Part shown: piece by piece, positions 1-7,532 of the stretch | How the letters are laid out: every line of letters starts with the position of its first letter | How positions within the stretch are numbered: the first letter of the stretch is position 1 | Origin: JBDNJM01 sp041687755 | GTDB lineage: Bacteria > Planctomycetota > UBA1135 > GCA-002686595 | Direction of reading: 5' to 3' | DNA length: 18,515 bases | Assembly: GCA_041687755.1 (NCBI GenBank) | Contig: JBDNJM010000047.1 | Span: 1-18,515 of the forward strand | Made by a program: the position numbers and the translations under genes | The notes under the pieces: generated by a model | Told to the model about the DNA's origin: nothing | Seen by the model: only the letters and a program-made list of their open reading frames with translations | Databases searched by the model: none

Positions 1-298
1 GCTTGCCGAACGGGTGAATGCGCGAAGAGCCGAGGACTGCGATGGGAAGCCGGTGTGGATGAGGTGAATGGGCGTTTTTTGGTCCCAACGGCTGGCGCCG
101 TTGGAGACATCCACTTGGGCGGGCTGCCTGTTTGGACAGTGCTAGTCGCTGGGGCCCGGACGCTTGCGAGGAGTTGGGCAAAGGGGCTTGGTGCGCGGGA
201 GCACTTCGCCGTTCGGGGCTCGGCTCGCTATCCAGCTGGGGGGCCTAGATCGCGTCTGGGGGGGGCGCGCCGGGGGGACTCGGCCGCGTGCAAATGCA
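1..298. other. left-edge region without a convincing gene
   Basis: A plus-strand frame is open from the window edge to a stop at 316-318, but its codon use is mixed, its predicted protein becomes Arg/Gly-rich low complexity, and it runs through the hairpin that ends rsmG. I do not call it a gene. The stretch holds an 8-bp inverted repeat (CCAACGGC at 85-92, GCCGTTGG at 97-104) preceded by six T. That T-run is on the wrong side for a plus-strand terminator and reads as A on the minus strand. Three long G-runs lie at 238-243, 258-265 and 272-277. Confidence 0.5.
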
Positions 299-336
299 GC
301 GGGCCCCGCCGACGTTGAAGCGCTGGCGGGGCCCGC
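299..336 (-). terminator. hairpin terminator of rsmG
   Basis: A perfect 12-bp inverted repeat (GCGGGCCCCGCC at 299-310 and its complement at 325-336) encloses a 14-nt loop, starting about 25 bp past the rsmG stop. On the minus strand it is followed by TGCATTTGC, a weak U-tract at best. The very stable GC stem just after the stop supports a transcription end or an RNA 3' stabiliser. The poor T-run keeps the confidence moderate. Confidence 0.55.
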
Positions 337-360
337 GAAGCGGAACGCTGCTGCCTCGCT

Positions 361-1257
361 CTACTGCGCGCCGGGAGCGCGGTAGATCAGGATCGCGCGC
401 TTGCCCATCTCGCCCGGCAGCTCGTGCTCCCAGACGGTGTCCAAGCGGAACCCGAGACGCTCGGCCTCGCGCTCGCCCGCGCGCACTTCGCGCGACCAGC
501 TCGGGCCCTTGAACATCACCAGGTCGTGGAACGAGTGGCGCACCTTGCGCAGCAGGCGCACGTTCTCGCGCACCGAGGAGAGGGCGCGCATGAACACGAC
601 ATCCACCTTGTTCCTCTGCAGGTACTCCTCGCCGCGGGCCCACTCAGCGGTCGCGTTCTTGACGCCCATCTCTTCGATGATCGACTGCATGAACTCGGCC
701 TTCTTGCGGCGCGCGTCCACCATGACGACCTTGGTCATGTCTTCGCACAGGGCGGTCGGCATCCCGGGGTAGCCGGCGCCGGAGCCCAGGTCGAGCACCC
801 TGCGGCCCATCAGGGGCAGCAGGCGGGTGGCGCGCCAGGAATCGAGGTAGTGCTTCACCGCGACATCCTTGGCGTCGATCAGCGCCGTGAGGTTAATCTC
901 GCGGTTCGCCTCGAGCACGAGTCGAGCGTGCCTGGCGTACTTCTCAAGGACCCCGGGGAGCACTTCCTCGGCCGAGAACGCCCAGTCGAGCGCCTCCTTC
1001 AGCTCGGCCTCCGTCGGGATCGGCTTCTTCGCTAGCTCGGGGTCCGGGACGTCCTCGTGGGCGTTCGGATCGTCCGGCGGCGCCTCGGCCGCGAGCTCGG
1101 CGCCTCCCTCGGCGCCCGCCTCGGCCTTAGCTTGAGCCTCGCCCTCGGGACCCGCTTCGTCGTCCAGTGCGTCCTCCTCTTCCTCAGCAGCGGCCAGGAC
1201 CTCGTCCTCAAGCTCGTCGTCGCGGTCGGAATCGAAATCGAGGGCGGTGGATTGCAT
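361..1257 (-). CDS. rsmG: 16S rRNA (guanine-527 N7)-methyltransferase RsmG with acidic N-terminal extension
   Basis: RsmG (GidB) methylates N7 of G527 of 16S rRNA with S-adenosylmethionine in the cytoplasm. Family marks, numbered from the ATG at 1257 (298 aa): NLTA near 122, HYLDSW near 136-141, the SAM-binding loop DLGSGAGYPGMP at 156-167, VDARRKKAEFM near 180, and FKG near 250. The usual family length is about 200-240 aa. The excess is an N-terminal tail of roughly 75 residues rich in Glu, Asp and Ala, absent from E. coli RsmG. An in-frame GTG at 1332 would add 25 Pro-rich residues. I prefer the ATG, but neither start has a clear ribosome-binding site, so the start is uncertain. The gene stands alone, is divergent from tRNA-Trp and ends at a strong hairpin. 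The enzyme identity is firm; the role of the tail is unknown. Confidence 0.93.
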   Translation of the reverse strand: MQSTALDFDSDRDDELEDEVLAAAEEEEDALDDEAGPEGEAQAKAEAGAEGGAELAAEAPPDDPNAHEDVPDPELAKKPIPTEAELKEALDWAFSAEEVLPGVLEKYARHARLVLEANREINLTALIDAKDVAVKHYLDSWRATRLLPLMGRRVLDLGSGAGYPGMPTALCEDMTKVVMVDARRKKAEFMQSIIEEMGVKNATAEWARGEEYLQRNKVDVVFMRALSSVRENVRLLRKVRHSFHDLVMFKGPSWSREVRAGEREAERLGFRLDTVWEHELPGEMGKRAILIYRAPGAQ

Positions 1258-1369
1258 AGGCGATGGCGGGGCCCGCGGAGGAAGCGTCGGTTCGGGCTTC
1301 CCTGGCCCCTGTGCGGGTCCTAAGGCTAGCACGCCGGGGAAGGCCGGGCCATCGGGGGCCCCCGCCGGC

Positions 1370-1398
1370 TTGCGTCCAGGAGCCAGGCTGGCTAACTT
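1370..1398 (+). promoter_or_regulatory. putative promoter of tRNA-Trp
   Basis: TTGCGT at 1370-1375 matches a -35 box in its TTG. After a 17-bp spacer, TAACTT at 1393-1398 keeps the three most conserved -10 positions (T, A and final T). Transcription would start near 1405, leaving a leader of only a few bases before the tRNA 5' end at 1410, as is common for tRNA genes. This is a consensus match by eye only. Confidence 0.35.
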
Positions 1399-1409
1399 CT
1401 CCGGCCCGC

Positions 1410-1486
1410 AGGGCAGTAGCTCCTAATGGTAGAGCGACTGATTCCAAATCAGTAGGTTGGGGGTTCGAGTCCCTCCTGCCCTGCCA
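1410..1486 (+). tRNA. trnW: tRNA-Trp (anticodon CCA), 3' CCA encoded
   Basis: The gene folds as a complete 77-nt cloverleaf. The acceptor AGGGCAG (1410-1416) pairs with CTGCCCT (1476-1482), followed by discriminator G and an encoded CCA. The D arm carries GGTA. The anticodon stem ACTGA/TCAGT flanks the loop TTCCAAA, with anticodon CCA at 1444-1446, reading UGG. The T arm is GGGGG, TTCGAGT, CCCTC with one G-T wobble. The A1-U72 pair and G73 are also found in E. coli tRNA-Trp. It is a single gene, divergent from rsmG and not next to secE/nusG. Confidence 0.96.
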
Positions 1487-2085
1487 TCGTCCCGCCCGCA
1501 TGGCCGCACACGATAGGTTGCACACGGGATGCTGGGATACGGCCATCGCGGGGTTTCAGCTTCGATGGGTTCCGGATCGCCGGCAAGGCGCTAAAGCGGC
1601 GTTACTGCGAGGGAAACCGGGCGCAGATCGCTCGCGCTCCGGATCGGCCGCTCCCTCTGCTATGGCTTCGGATTCGTCCGGCCGCTGGATCGGGGTCGCC
1701 CGTCGCCGCAAGGTTCTCCGGAGCAGGACGGGCGAAGCTGCGCAGCAAGCCAGCCCTGCCCCGTCCAGCCCGTCCTTGCAGCCCGTCCTTGCAGCCCGTC
1801 CTTGCAGCCCGCGCCGCCGGACGCAACCGGCATCCCGCCGGCCGAACGACTCGGACGGCAAGCAAGCGGTTCGGGCCCCCCCGTCCGCTCGCACCGACCC
1901 GCTCCACTCCTCTGGGCCCCGTCTTCGGCCGCCCGGATCCGAATTCCTGGTCCGCACGTCCTTCCCAGGACGCAGGCCTTCACCGCGCCGCCGATGCCTT
2001 TCTGGCACGCGGGTTTGCACAATGAATGGCGGAGCCCGGCCGCGCTTTAGCGCCCCGCCCCGCCACTCGACGCCTCTCCCCACAT
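1487..2085. other. gap between tRNA-Trp and pcnB, no gene seen
   Basis: About 600 bp without a believable protein: the open frames on both strands translate to Arg/Gly/Ala-rich low complexity with no domain features. A 7-bp inverted repeat (ATGGCCG at 1500-1506, CGGCCAT at 1550-1556, 43-nt loop) follows the tRNA and could help end its transcript, but it has no T-run of note. The rest holds a short 13-bp tandem repeat, listed separately, and presumably the pcnB promoter, which I could not place. Confidence 0.55.
1766..1811. repeat. 13-bp tandem repeat, about 3.5 copies
   Basis: The unit CAGCCCGTCCTTG occurs three times exactly (1766-1778, 1779-1791, 1792-1804), followed by the first seven bases of a fourth copy up to 1811. 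It lies in non-coding DNA about 275 bp upstream of pcnB. The unit differs in sequence from the 13-bp array at the right edge, although the length is the same. Confidence 0.9.
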
Positions 2086-3612
2086 ATGACCGAACCCTCC
2101 AACCGCCGCCCCTCCAGCTCCGGCGACGACCCCCCGCGACCGCGACGCCGACGGCGAAGCAGCGGGCAACCGAGCTCCGGAGACGCGGATCGCCCCGCGC
2201 CTGAGTCCCGCCCTGACGCTTCCCGTCGCGGCTCGCAACCGCCGCGCGAGACCCGACGCCGCTCGCGCAACCGCCGTCGAGAAGAACGCATCGAGGCCGA
2301 GCTCGAGGGCACCGAAGTCCCGATCCGCACGCCCAAAGAACGCGCGGCCGATCTCGCCGACGCGCGCATCGTCGCAGCTCGCGACATCCCCCGCCGCCTG
2401 ATCGATCGCGACGCGCTGCGCGTCATCAGCCGCCTGGCCGCCCGCGGGCACGAGGCCTACCTGGTCGGCGGATGCGTGCGCGACCTGCTCCTGGAGCGCA
2501 AGCCCAAGGACTTCGACATTGCGACGGACGCGCACCCCAAGCAGGTCAAGCGCCTGTTTCGCAACGGGCGGATCATCGGCCGGCGGTTCAAGCTCGTGCA
2601 CGTCGTGTACGGCAACAACATCATCGAGACTTCCACGTTCCGCGCCGAGCCCAAGACGACCAAGGGCGACGGCGACCTGCTGATCGTGGACGACAACGTG
2701 TTCGGCAGCGCCGCCCAGGACGCACGCCGCCGCGACTTCACGATCAACGGGCTGTTCCTCGACCCGCTCGAGCACCGCATCATCGACTTCGTCGACGGGC
2801 TCGAGGACGTCGAGAGCGGGCTGTTGCGCACGATCGGCGACCCCTCCGTCCGGATGGCCGAGGATCCGGTGCGGATCCTGCGCGCCGTCAAATTTGCGAC
2901 GCGCCTCGACCTCGAGATCGAGGACAACACCTGGGAAGCCATGGTCGAGATGGCGCCCGAGCTGGCGCGCTCGGCGCCTGCGCGGGTCGTCGAGGAGATC
3001 TTGCGCCTGCTGCGATCCGGGCACGCGTCCCCGGCGTTCCAGATGCTCGACGACTGCGGCGCTCTATCCGTGCTGCTGCCCGAGGTGGCGGAATGGCTGG
3101 ACGAAGGCGAAGGGCCGCTCGAGCCGGAGCACCTGTGGGGCCTACTCGACGCCCTCGACGAGCGCATCGCGTCGGAGGACGAGGAGATCGAGACGGGCGA
3201 AGCCCTGGCGCACCTGTTCGGGCCGCTCTACCTCGAGCGCTTCGACAAGGCCTCTGACGGGCGCTCCGTTTCCGACGGGGAGGCGCTCGGCATCGCCGAT
3301 AACGTGCTGCGCGACTTGACCAACGTCTCGCGCCTCTCGCGTCGGGACATCGGCCTCGCAAAGCGCGTGCTCGCCGACCAACGCCGCTTCGGGCAGCCCT
3401 CGAGCAAGCGCTTCCGGCCCCTGGTCTTCGTCCAGTCCCACGACTTCAGCGCGAGCATGCGCATGCTCGAAGACCGCCTCGCGTCCGGCGAAGACGACCT
3501 GGAAGAGCTGGTCGAGACCTGGCGCGAGCGTCGCCAAGAAGCCGGAGAGTTCGAACCCACCGAGTCCGAGGATGAGCCGCGCCGTCGCCGCCGGCGTCGA
3601 CCTTCGCGGTAG
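2086..3612 (+). CDS. pcnB: poly(A) polymerase I, PcnB family
   Basis: PcnB adds poly(A) tails to RNA 3' ends, usually marking them for decay by PNPase and the degradosome. The 508-aa protein has the class II nucleotidyltransferase core: YLVGGCVRDLLL near 125-136 with the Gly-Gly dyad, catalytic DFD at 142-144, RIIGRRFKLVHV near 162-173 (the form typical of poly(A) polymerases rather than CCA-adding enzymes), RRDFTINGLFLDP near 215-227 and EDPVRILRAVKF near 259-270. A basic low-complexity region of about 70 residues precedes the core, and the C-terminus ends in an Arg run, as in other PcnB proteins, probably for RNA binding. I chose the ATG at 2086. An in-frame ATG at 2026 would add 20 residues without features, and neither has a clear ribosome-binding site. 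A CCA-adding enzyme is the main alternative. The gene appears monocistronic. Confidence 0.9.
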   Translation: MTEPSNRRPSSSGDDPPRPRRRRRSSGQPSSGDADRPAPESRPDASRRGSQPPRETRRRSRNRRREERIEAELEGTEVPIRTPKERAADLADARIVAARDIPRRLIDRDALRVISRLAARGHEAYLVGGCVRDLLLERKPKDFDIATDAHPKQVKRLFRNGRIIGRRFKLVHVVYGNNIIETSTFRAEPKTTKGDGDLLIVDDNVFGSAAQDARRRDFTINGLFLDPLEHRIIDFVDGLEDVESGLLRTIGDPSVRMAEDPVRILRAVKFATRLDLEIEDNTWEAMVEMAPELARSAPARVVEEILRLLRSGHASPAFQMLDDCGALSVLLPEVAEWLDEGEGPLEPEHLWGLLDALDERIASEDEEIETGEALAHLFGPLYLERFDKASDGRSVSDGEALGIADNVLRDLTNVSRLSRRDIGLAKRVLADQRRFGQPSSKRFRPLVFVQSHDFSASMRMLEDRLASGEDDLEELVETWRERRQEAGEFEPTESEDEPRRRRRRRPSR

Positions 3613-4095
3613 ACCAGGGCCCTCGGCCCGGACTCCGCGCGAACTGGCCGCAGGAGTCGAGAGTTCCCAACTTCACGCACGCCGCAACTCACCGGGATAC
3701 CTTTTTGGGCGCCCGAGCCTCGGGCACGAATCTCCGGGAGCGACCGGCGGCCCTGCAAGGGGCCGCGTCCGGTTCCCCAACGCGGGGAGATTTAGAGGCT
3801 CCGGACCCCGCTCCCTCCGGGGCCAGGGCGCACCCCCCCGCCGAGCCCCCGCTCGGCAGCCTCCCCAGGCAATAGGGCACCCGGGCATCCCCCCCGGGCG
3901 CCCCCCCCTTCCGGGCTGGCCCGCCGGGGCTTCCGCCGGGGCTTCCCCCGGGGCCCCCCCGGCGACCCCATTCCGCGCAGCTCCCCGCCGCGGAACCCCA
4001 GAGCGTTTCCAGACGCCACGCCCCGGAACCGCCCTCCTCGGCCCTGGACGGACTCCGAGCATGGGCTCACGCCATGTGCCTGGCAGGATGGGGGC
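3613..4095. other. C-rich, hairpin-rich gap, no gene seen
   Basis: About 480 bp with extreme C-runs on the plus strand, especially 3831-3960, so the minus strand is G-run rich. A long minus-strand open frame crosses it, but it is the shadow of the secreted-protein gene and becomes Gly/Pro/Arg low complexity here. Small inverted repeats: GACTCC 3631-3636 with GGAGTC 3653-3658, just after pcnB; CCCCG 3806-3810 with CGGGG 3818-3822; GCCGAGC 3840-3846 with GCTCGGC 3851-3857. A 12-bp unit, GCCGGGGCTTCC, is duplicated in tandem at 3923-3946. One of these hairpins may end the pcnB transcript, but no T-run marks which. Confidence 0.5.
3840..3857. other. perfect 7-bp hairpin downstream of pcnB
   Basis: GCCGAGC (3840-3846) and GCTCGGC (3851-3857) flank a CCCC loop. 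The stem is stable and tight, about 230 bp past the pcnB stop, with no T-run on either side. It could be a processed or Rho-linked 3' structure, or a chance product of GC-rich DNA. Confidence 0.35.
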
Positions 4096-5289
4096 ATGAG
4101 TCGACTTCGAATCTGGAGCCTCGTCGCCGCCCTGACGACCGCCGGTCTTGCCGCCCCCGCCGAGGCCGCCCCGCTCGCGCCCGTTTGCCAAGAATCGGCG
4201 GCGCCTGAGTGGACCGACGAGCAGCTCTGGCGCGCCTTCGAGGCCGCCGAGCCGCGCAAGCAATCGGGCCTCGTCGACTACATGCGGCTCGACCTCGGCT
4301 ACTCCGAGTCCTTCCAGCGCGGCCTTTTGAACTACGTCTGGTCCATCCCCGGCATCGCACGCGGCCAGTACCCCGCCGCCGCGGCTCCCGGCTGGTACGA
4401 CCCCGAGGTCACCGCGCCCGGCCAGCCAATCGCGCGCAAGCTGGTACCCGCCGACGACAAACGCAACCTGACCCAGCGCAAGCGCTTCGGCCGCTCGCTC
4501 CCCGCGCGCTCGATTCGATCCGGGTGGGCCTACGACTGGACCGTGTCCGGCATCGTCCGCCTGCCCGGTGAGGACGACCCCGCCCGCTTCTTTGCCAATG
4601 CACTCGCCGGCTTCCCGCCGGAGCTCGACCTCGCCGAAGCGATCGTGACTTCGATCCTCGACGACGGGTCCCGCAGCGCGGCCGCCATCGCGTTCGGGCA
4701 CCTCTACACGGATCGCAATGGCGGCGCCTACCAGGGCATCACCCTCTACGACGCCTGGGACTCGGGCAACCAAATCGAGATGCCCGATGTGGACACCCTG
4801 GGCCTGGCCGGCGACCTGCTGGGCGAACTGCGCCGAGGATGGGTCGCGCCGATGGCCGAGCGCCAACACCCGATTCTGTACCCGCTGCTCGAAGAGCGCT
4901 TCGTCGACCTACAGCGCTACCGCAGTGTCCGCGAGGCCATCGCGCGCACGCACCTGTCCAGCTCCCCCACGTACTCCGGCGGCTACACGCCCGGCAACCT
5001 CGAGAGCTTCCACGCCTTCTGGGAGCGCCACGCCTCCGACCCGAACGCCGCGGCCGAGCAAGCGCCCGAGCCCGAGGCGTGGACAAGTTTCCTCACAGAA
5101 CTCGTCGAGAGCTTGAGCGAGGATCCCGTGTTCCTCGCCAAGTCGCGCAACCGCAGGGCCGTGCTTACAGAGGACGAGGCCTTCGTCCGCAAGCGCCTGA
5201 TCGCTCTCATGCAGGACATGCGCATCCTCCCGGCTACGCCGGAAGAGTTCGAGGCCGGCCCGGCCCAGGGACCGGGTGTCCCGGACTGA
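4096..5289 (+). CDS. secreted protein of unknown function
   Basis: The 397-aa product begins with a clear Sec-type signal peptide: basic MSRLRIW, a hydrophobic stretch to about residue 20, and a likely signal peptidase I site at AEA near residue 24. It should therefore act outside the cytoplasm. The mature part is mixed alpha-type sequence with many Trp, Tyr and Phe residues and no repeat, membrane segment or lipobox. I recognise no family and find no catalytic motif. The ATG at 4096 is supported by the signal peptide and by AGGA at 4085-4088, seven bases upstream, one of the few clear ribosome-binding sites in this window. The C-terminal tail (near AGPAQGPGVPD) is low complexity. The gene is convergent with the anchored-protein operon, with only about 15 bp between the stops. 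No partner is evident. Confidence 0.85.
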   Translation: MSRLRIWSLVAALTTAGLAAPAEAAPLAPVCQESAAPEWTDEQLWRAFEAAEPRKQSGLVDYMRLDLGYSESFQRGLLNYVWSIPGIARGQYPAAAAPGWYDPEVTAPGQPIARKLVPADDKRNLTQRKRFGRSLPARSIRSGWAYDWTVSGIVRLPGEDDPARFFANALAGFPPELDLAEAIVTSILDDGSRSAAAIAFGHLYTDRNGGAYQGITLYDAWDSGNQIEMPDVDTLGLAGDLLGELRRGWVAPMAERQHPILYPLLEERFVDLQRYRSVREAIARTHLSSSPTYSGGYTPGNLESFHAFWERHASDPNAAAEQAPEPEAWTSFLTELVESLSEDPVFLAKSRNRRAVLTEDEAFVRKRLIALMQDMRILPATPEEFEAGPAQGPGVPD

Positions 5290-5304
5290 CTCGCAGTTGC
5301 TCGT

Positions 5305-5674
5305 TCAGTGGCGCGGCGCCTCAAGCCGTTCGTATCGCAGTCCCACGACCCTCGGCTCGGGAGTCGCCGATGGACTGCGCGCCTGCAGTTCGTACGCATC
5401 GGGCAAGTCCCCGAACGACCGATTCGCGGCCCCTCCGCGAAAGGATCGAGTCGAGAGCGGGCCGGCCACCCCCCGCGCGACTGGCCCGCATCCCCGCCAG
5501 ATCCAGCGAGCTCGGCTCCCGCTGCGACACGGACTCCGTGCCCTCGACGCCGCCGAGCACCTCGCCAACGGCGGGCTCCTCTCCGAGCATCCAGACGAGC
5601 ACGCCGACCAAGGCCGCCAGCCCGGCCGCAATGGCTAGCGTTCGACTCCCCGAGGCTCTGGATTCCGATCCCAT
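5305..5674 (-). CDS. small membrane-anchored protein, apparent frameshift at a six-G run
   Basis: The ATG at 5674 overlaps the stop of the upstream gene as TGATG, so this is the coupled last gene of the three-gene minus operon. The first frame gives a one-pass anchor (TLAIAAGLAALVGVLVWML, about residues 13-31) and sensible sequence up to about residue 70, then reads on with poorer codon use to a stop at 5321. A second frame, one base off, continues as protein-like sequence (GDLPDAYELQ, then VVGLRYERLEAPRH) to a stop at 5305 with better G/C third positions, roughly 74% against 58% counted by hand. Removing one G from the run of six (plus-strand C at 5469-5474) joins the two frames into about 122 residues. 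A sequencing or assembly error, a real mutation, or +1 frameshifting would all fit. The N-terminus resembles those of its two large neighbours. Function unknown. Confidence 0.6.
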
Positions 5675-7530
5675 CACTCTCCGAGGTACCCCTGAAAGAG
5701 GACCGAACGATCCAGGACCGGCGCGGGCGCAAGCTCGACCGCGAAGTCCATGCCCACGAAGCCCGGGCGCGACTCATCGGCCATGCCCAACGGCCGGTAC
5801 GTCACGAGAAAGTTTTCGCCGGGATCGGCGAACGGATCCAGTTCGAACTCGCCGCCATCCCAGGTCTCAGGCCTCGGCAGCTCTTCGAGGAATCTCCCCC
5901 CATAGCCCTCCAGGCTGGAATCGAGGAGCGCCGCCCCTCGACGGACCGGGAACGTTCCGGTCTGGCCGTGATGTGCGGCCACACGAGACAGCGAGCCCGT
6001 GCTGCCCGTCAACCGGGCCCCGATACGGTTGGCCGCCCCCTCGAAAAACGGATGCTCAGCCTCGCCGTAGAACCTCAGGACCATGACCCTCGGCACGCGC
6101 AGGCGACACTCTCGCAGGATCAACTCGTCGTGCTGCACCCACAGGTCGTCGCCGCGTGTCCTGGGCTCCAGTTGGTCCTCGAGCGAGTCCCAACCCAAGA
6201 GTTTGAAGGCTCCCACTTCATCCCACGGACTCGGGGCCGCCAACCCGAGCCGATACGCCCCTCGCGGCAGGTTTCCGAACACCGCTTCACCCCGCCAGGT
6301 CGAACCTGCACCGGACCATTCCACAGGGGCGGCCAACGACTCGTGCTCCTCCGTCGAGTCCCCTGAGTCTGCTAGCCCTGGCTGCAGGTACACCCTGGCC
6401 GGGAGCTGCTCCTGCTCCACAGCGCGATCCGTTTCGACCTGCAACACCAGGTCGAGACGCACCCCCGTCTGCGACAGGACCTGACCGCGCAGCTCCAGAC
6501 GAACGGTCTCGAACGGCCGCAGTTCTAGACCGCGTGCAACGAAGGTCAGGCCCTCGGCCATGCCGCTGACGGAGGCCCCGCCCGGCGGCAGCCCAGGGAA
6601 GATCGCGCGCTCGCCGCCGAAGAACTGCTCGGTCACCTCGCCGGTTCTTGCGTGGGTCACGACGATGCGCCCCATGTGCCCGCCCCGGAGCGGCTTGCTG
6701 CTCTCGTCCCGCAAGACGAGTTCGAGACGGGTCCGCCCTTCCGGCACGATGCGCACCCGCTCGGTCTGGATCGAGCCTCGAAGGCGCTCGAGGCTTCCAC
6801 GCGCAATCCAGAGCCGGCCCCTTCCACGCAGATCGAAGTCCGCAATTGCATTGGCGGAGTCGTCGACCGAAGCGCGACGCGGCTCAAGCACTAGCAGCAA
6901 CTCTGGACCGAGCACGTGCCTAGCCCCAAAGTCGCCGTAGATCGGGTCCGCATGACTCAGGGATAAACCCGGCAGCTCGACGAGCAAAAAACTCGCGCCC
7001 CAGTACTTCAGCGTGACCCCATTGAGGCCTCCCGCCGGCCGGAAGAAGTCGCCCCTCTGAGGGTCCTCACCTCCGATCGACAGTCCTGCGTTGCGGTAAC
7101 CCCAGCGCTCGCTCGACTTTTTAACTCCCGCCCCCGCCTTGCGAAAGCCAGCGGGCACGCGCACTCGGCCCTCGAGGTCGCTTGAAACGCGCAGCATGCG
7201 CCCCCCGTGCTCGAACTCCACCTCGAACGCCGGCACGCCCTTGCCGGTCGCCGAGCACACGATGCGCAGGCCGTCTTCATGCCTCTGGGCTGCAGGGACC
7301 TCGAGCCGTGAAGCAGTGCTGGCCGGCGTTGCACTCGTCCGTCCCGCATCCATCGGCAGCGGTTCCAGGTCCAGACGGGCCGGTTCGGCCTGCCCCGTAG
7401 CCGCGAGCTCCACCACCGCGGCCGAGCCTGCCCGATCGGCGGCACCGCCGAGACTCCACAGCAAGAGCCCCGTGAGCAGGACGCCGATGCATGCCAGACC
7501 AAGCGCGAGACTCGCTCTATTCCAACGCAC
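5674..7530 (-). CDS. membrane-anchored extracytoplasmic beta-domain protein, paralogue of the upstream gene
   Basis: The 618-aa product has one N-terminal membrane segment (about residues 8-28) and then a long extracytoplasmic region. An Ala/Pro/Thr linker (about 30-80) leads to EDGLRIVCSATGKGVPAFEV and DLEGRVRVP, a small beta domain. FLLVELPG and IYGDFGARHVL follow near 181-207. Residues about 266-350 look like a transthyretin/carboxypeptidase-regulatory beta-sandwich, with FPGLPPGGASVSGMAEG as the typical loop. The rest is further beta-rich sequence. Most of these segments have counterparts in the same order in the upstream gene, so the two are tandem paralogues. There is no enzyme motif; an adhesive, structural or assembly role is a guess. 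The start is GTG at 7530, two bases after the upstream stop, with no ribosome-binding site, so translational coupling is likely. Confidence 0.8.
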   Translation of the reverse strand: MRWNRASLALGLACIGVLLTGLLLWSLGGAADRAGSAAVVELAATGQAEPARLDLEPLPMDAGRTSATPASTASRLEVPAAQRHEDGLRIVCSATGKGVPAFEVEFEHGGRMLRVSSDLEGRVRVPAGFRKAGAGVKKSSERWGYRNAGLSIGGEDPQRGDFFRPAGGLNGVTLKYWGASFLLVELPGLSLSHADPIYGDFGARHVLGPELLLVLEPRRASVDDSANAIADFDLRGRGRLWIARGSLERLRGSIQTERVRIVPEGRTRLELVLRDESSKPLRGGHMGRIVVTHARTGEVTEQFFGGERAIFPGLPPGGASVSGMAEGLTFVARGLELRPFETVRLELRGQVLSQTGVRLDLVLQVETDRAVEQEQLPARVYLQPGLADSGDSTEEHESLAAPVEWSGAGSTWRGEAVFGNLPRGAYRLGLAAPSPWDEVGAFKLLGWDSLEDQLEPRTRGDDLWVQHDELILRECRLRVPRVMVLRFYGEAEHPFFEGAANRIGARLTGSTGSLSRVAAHHGQTGTFPVRRGAALLDSSLEGYGGRFLEELPRPETWDGGEFELDPFADPGENFLVTYRPLGMADESRPGFVGMDFAVELAPAPVLDRSVLFQGYLGE

Positions 7531-7532
7531 GC

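Noticed and set aside
75..108. T-run and inverted repeat as an intrinsic terminator
   Set aside because: The T-run lies before, not after, the stem on the plus strand and is A on the minus strand.
55..318. 87-residue plus-strand open frame, open back to the window edge
   Set aside because: Mixed third-position use, Arg/Gly-rich C-terminal half, overlap with the rsmG terminator hairpin, no recognisable motif.
1556..2083. 175-residue minus-strand open frame before pcnB
   Set aside because: Arg/Gly/Ala-rich translation with no domain-like sequence; runs through the 13-bp tandem repeat.
2047..3024. 325-residue minus-strand open frame inside pcnB
   Set aside because: Antisense shadow of a well-supported poly(A) polymerase with all its motifs.
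3673..4869. 398-residue minus-strand open frame
   Set aside because: Shadow of the secreted-protein gene on the other strand; the part in the gap is Gly/Pro/Arg low complexity, while the plus-strand gene has a signal peptide and ribosome-binding site.
5285..5309. Inverted repeat ACTGA/TCAGT between the convergent stops as a two-way terminator
   Set aside because: Only five base pairs with a 15-nt loop and no T-run; expected by chance around two stop codons.
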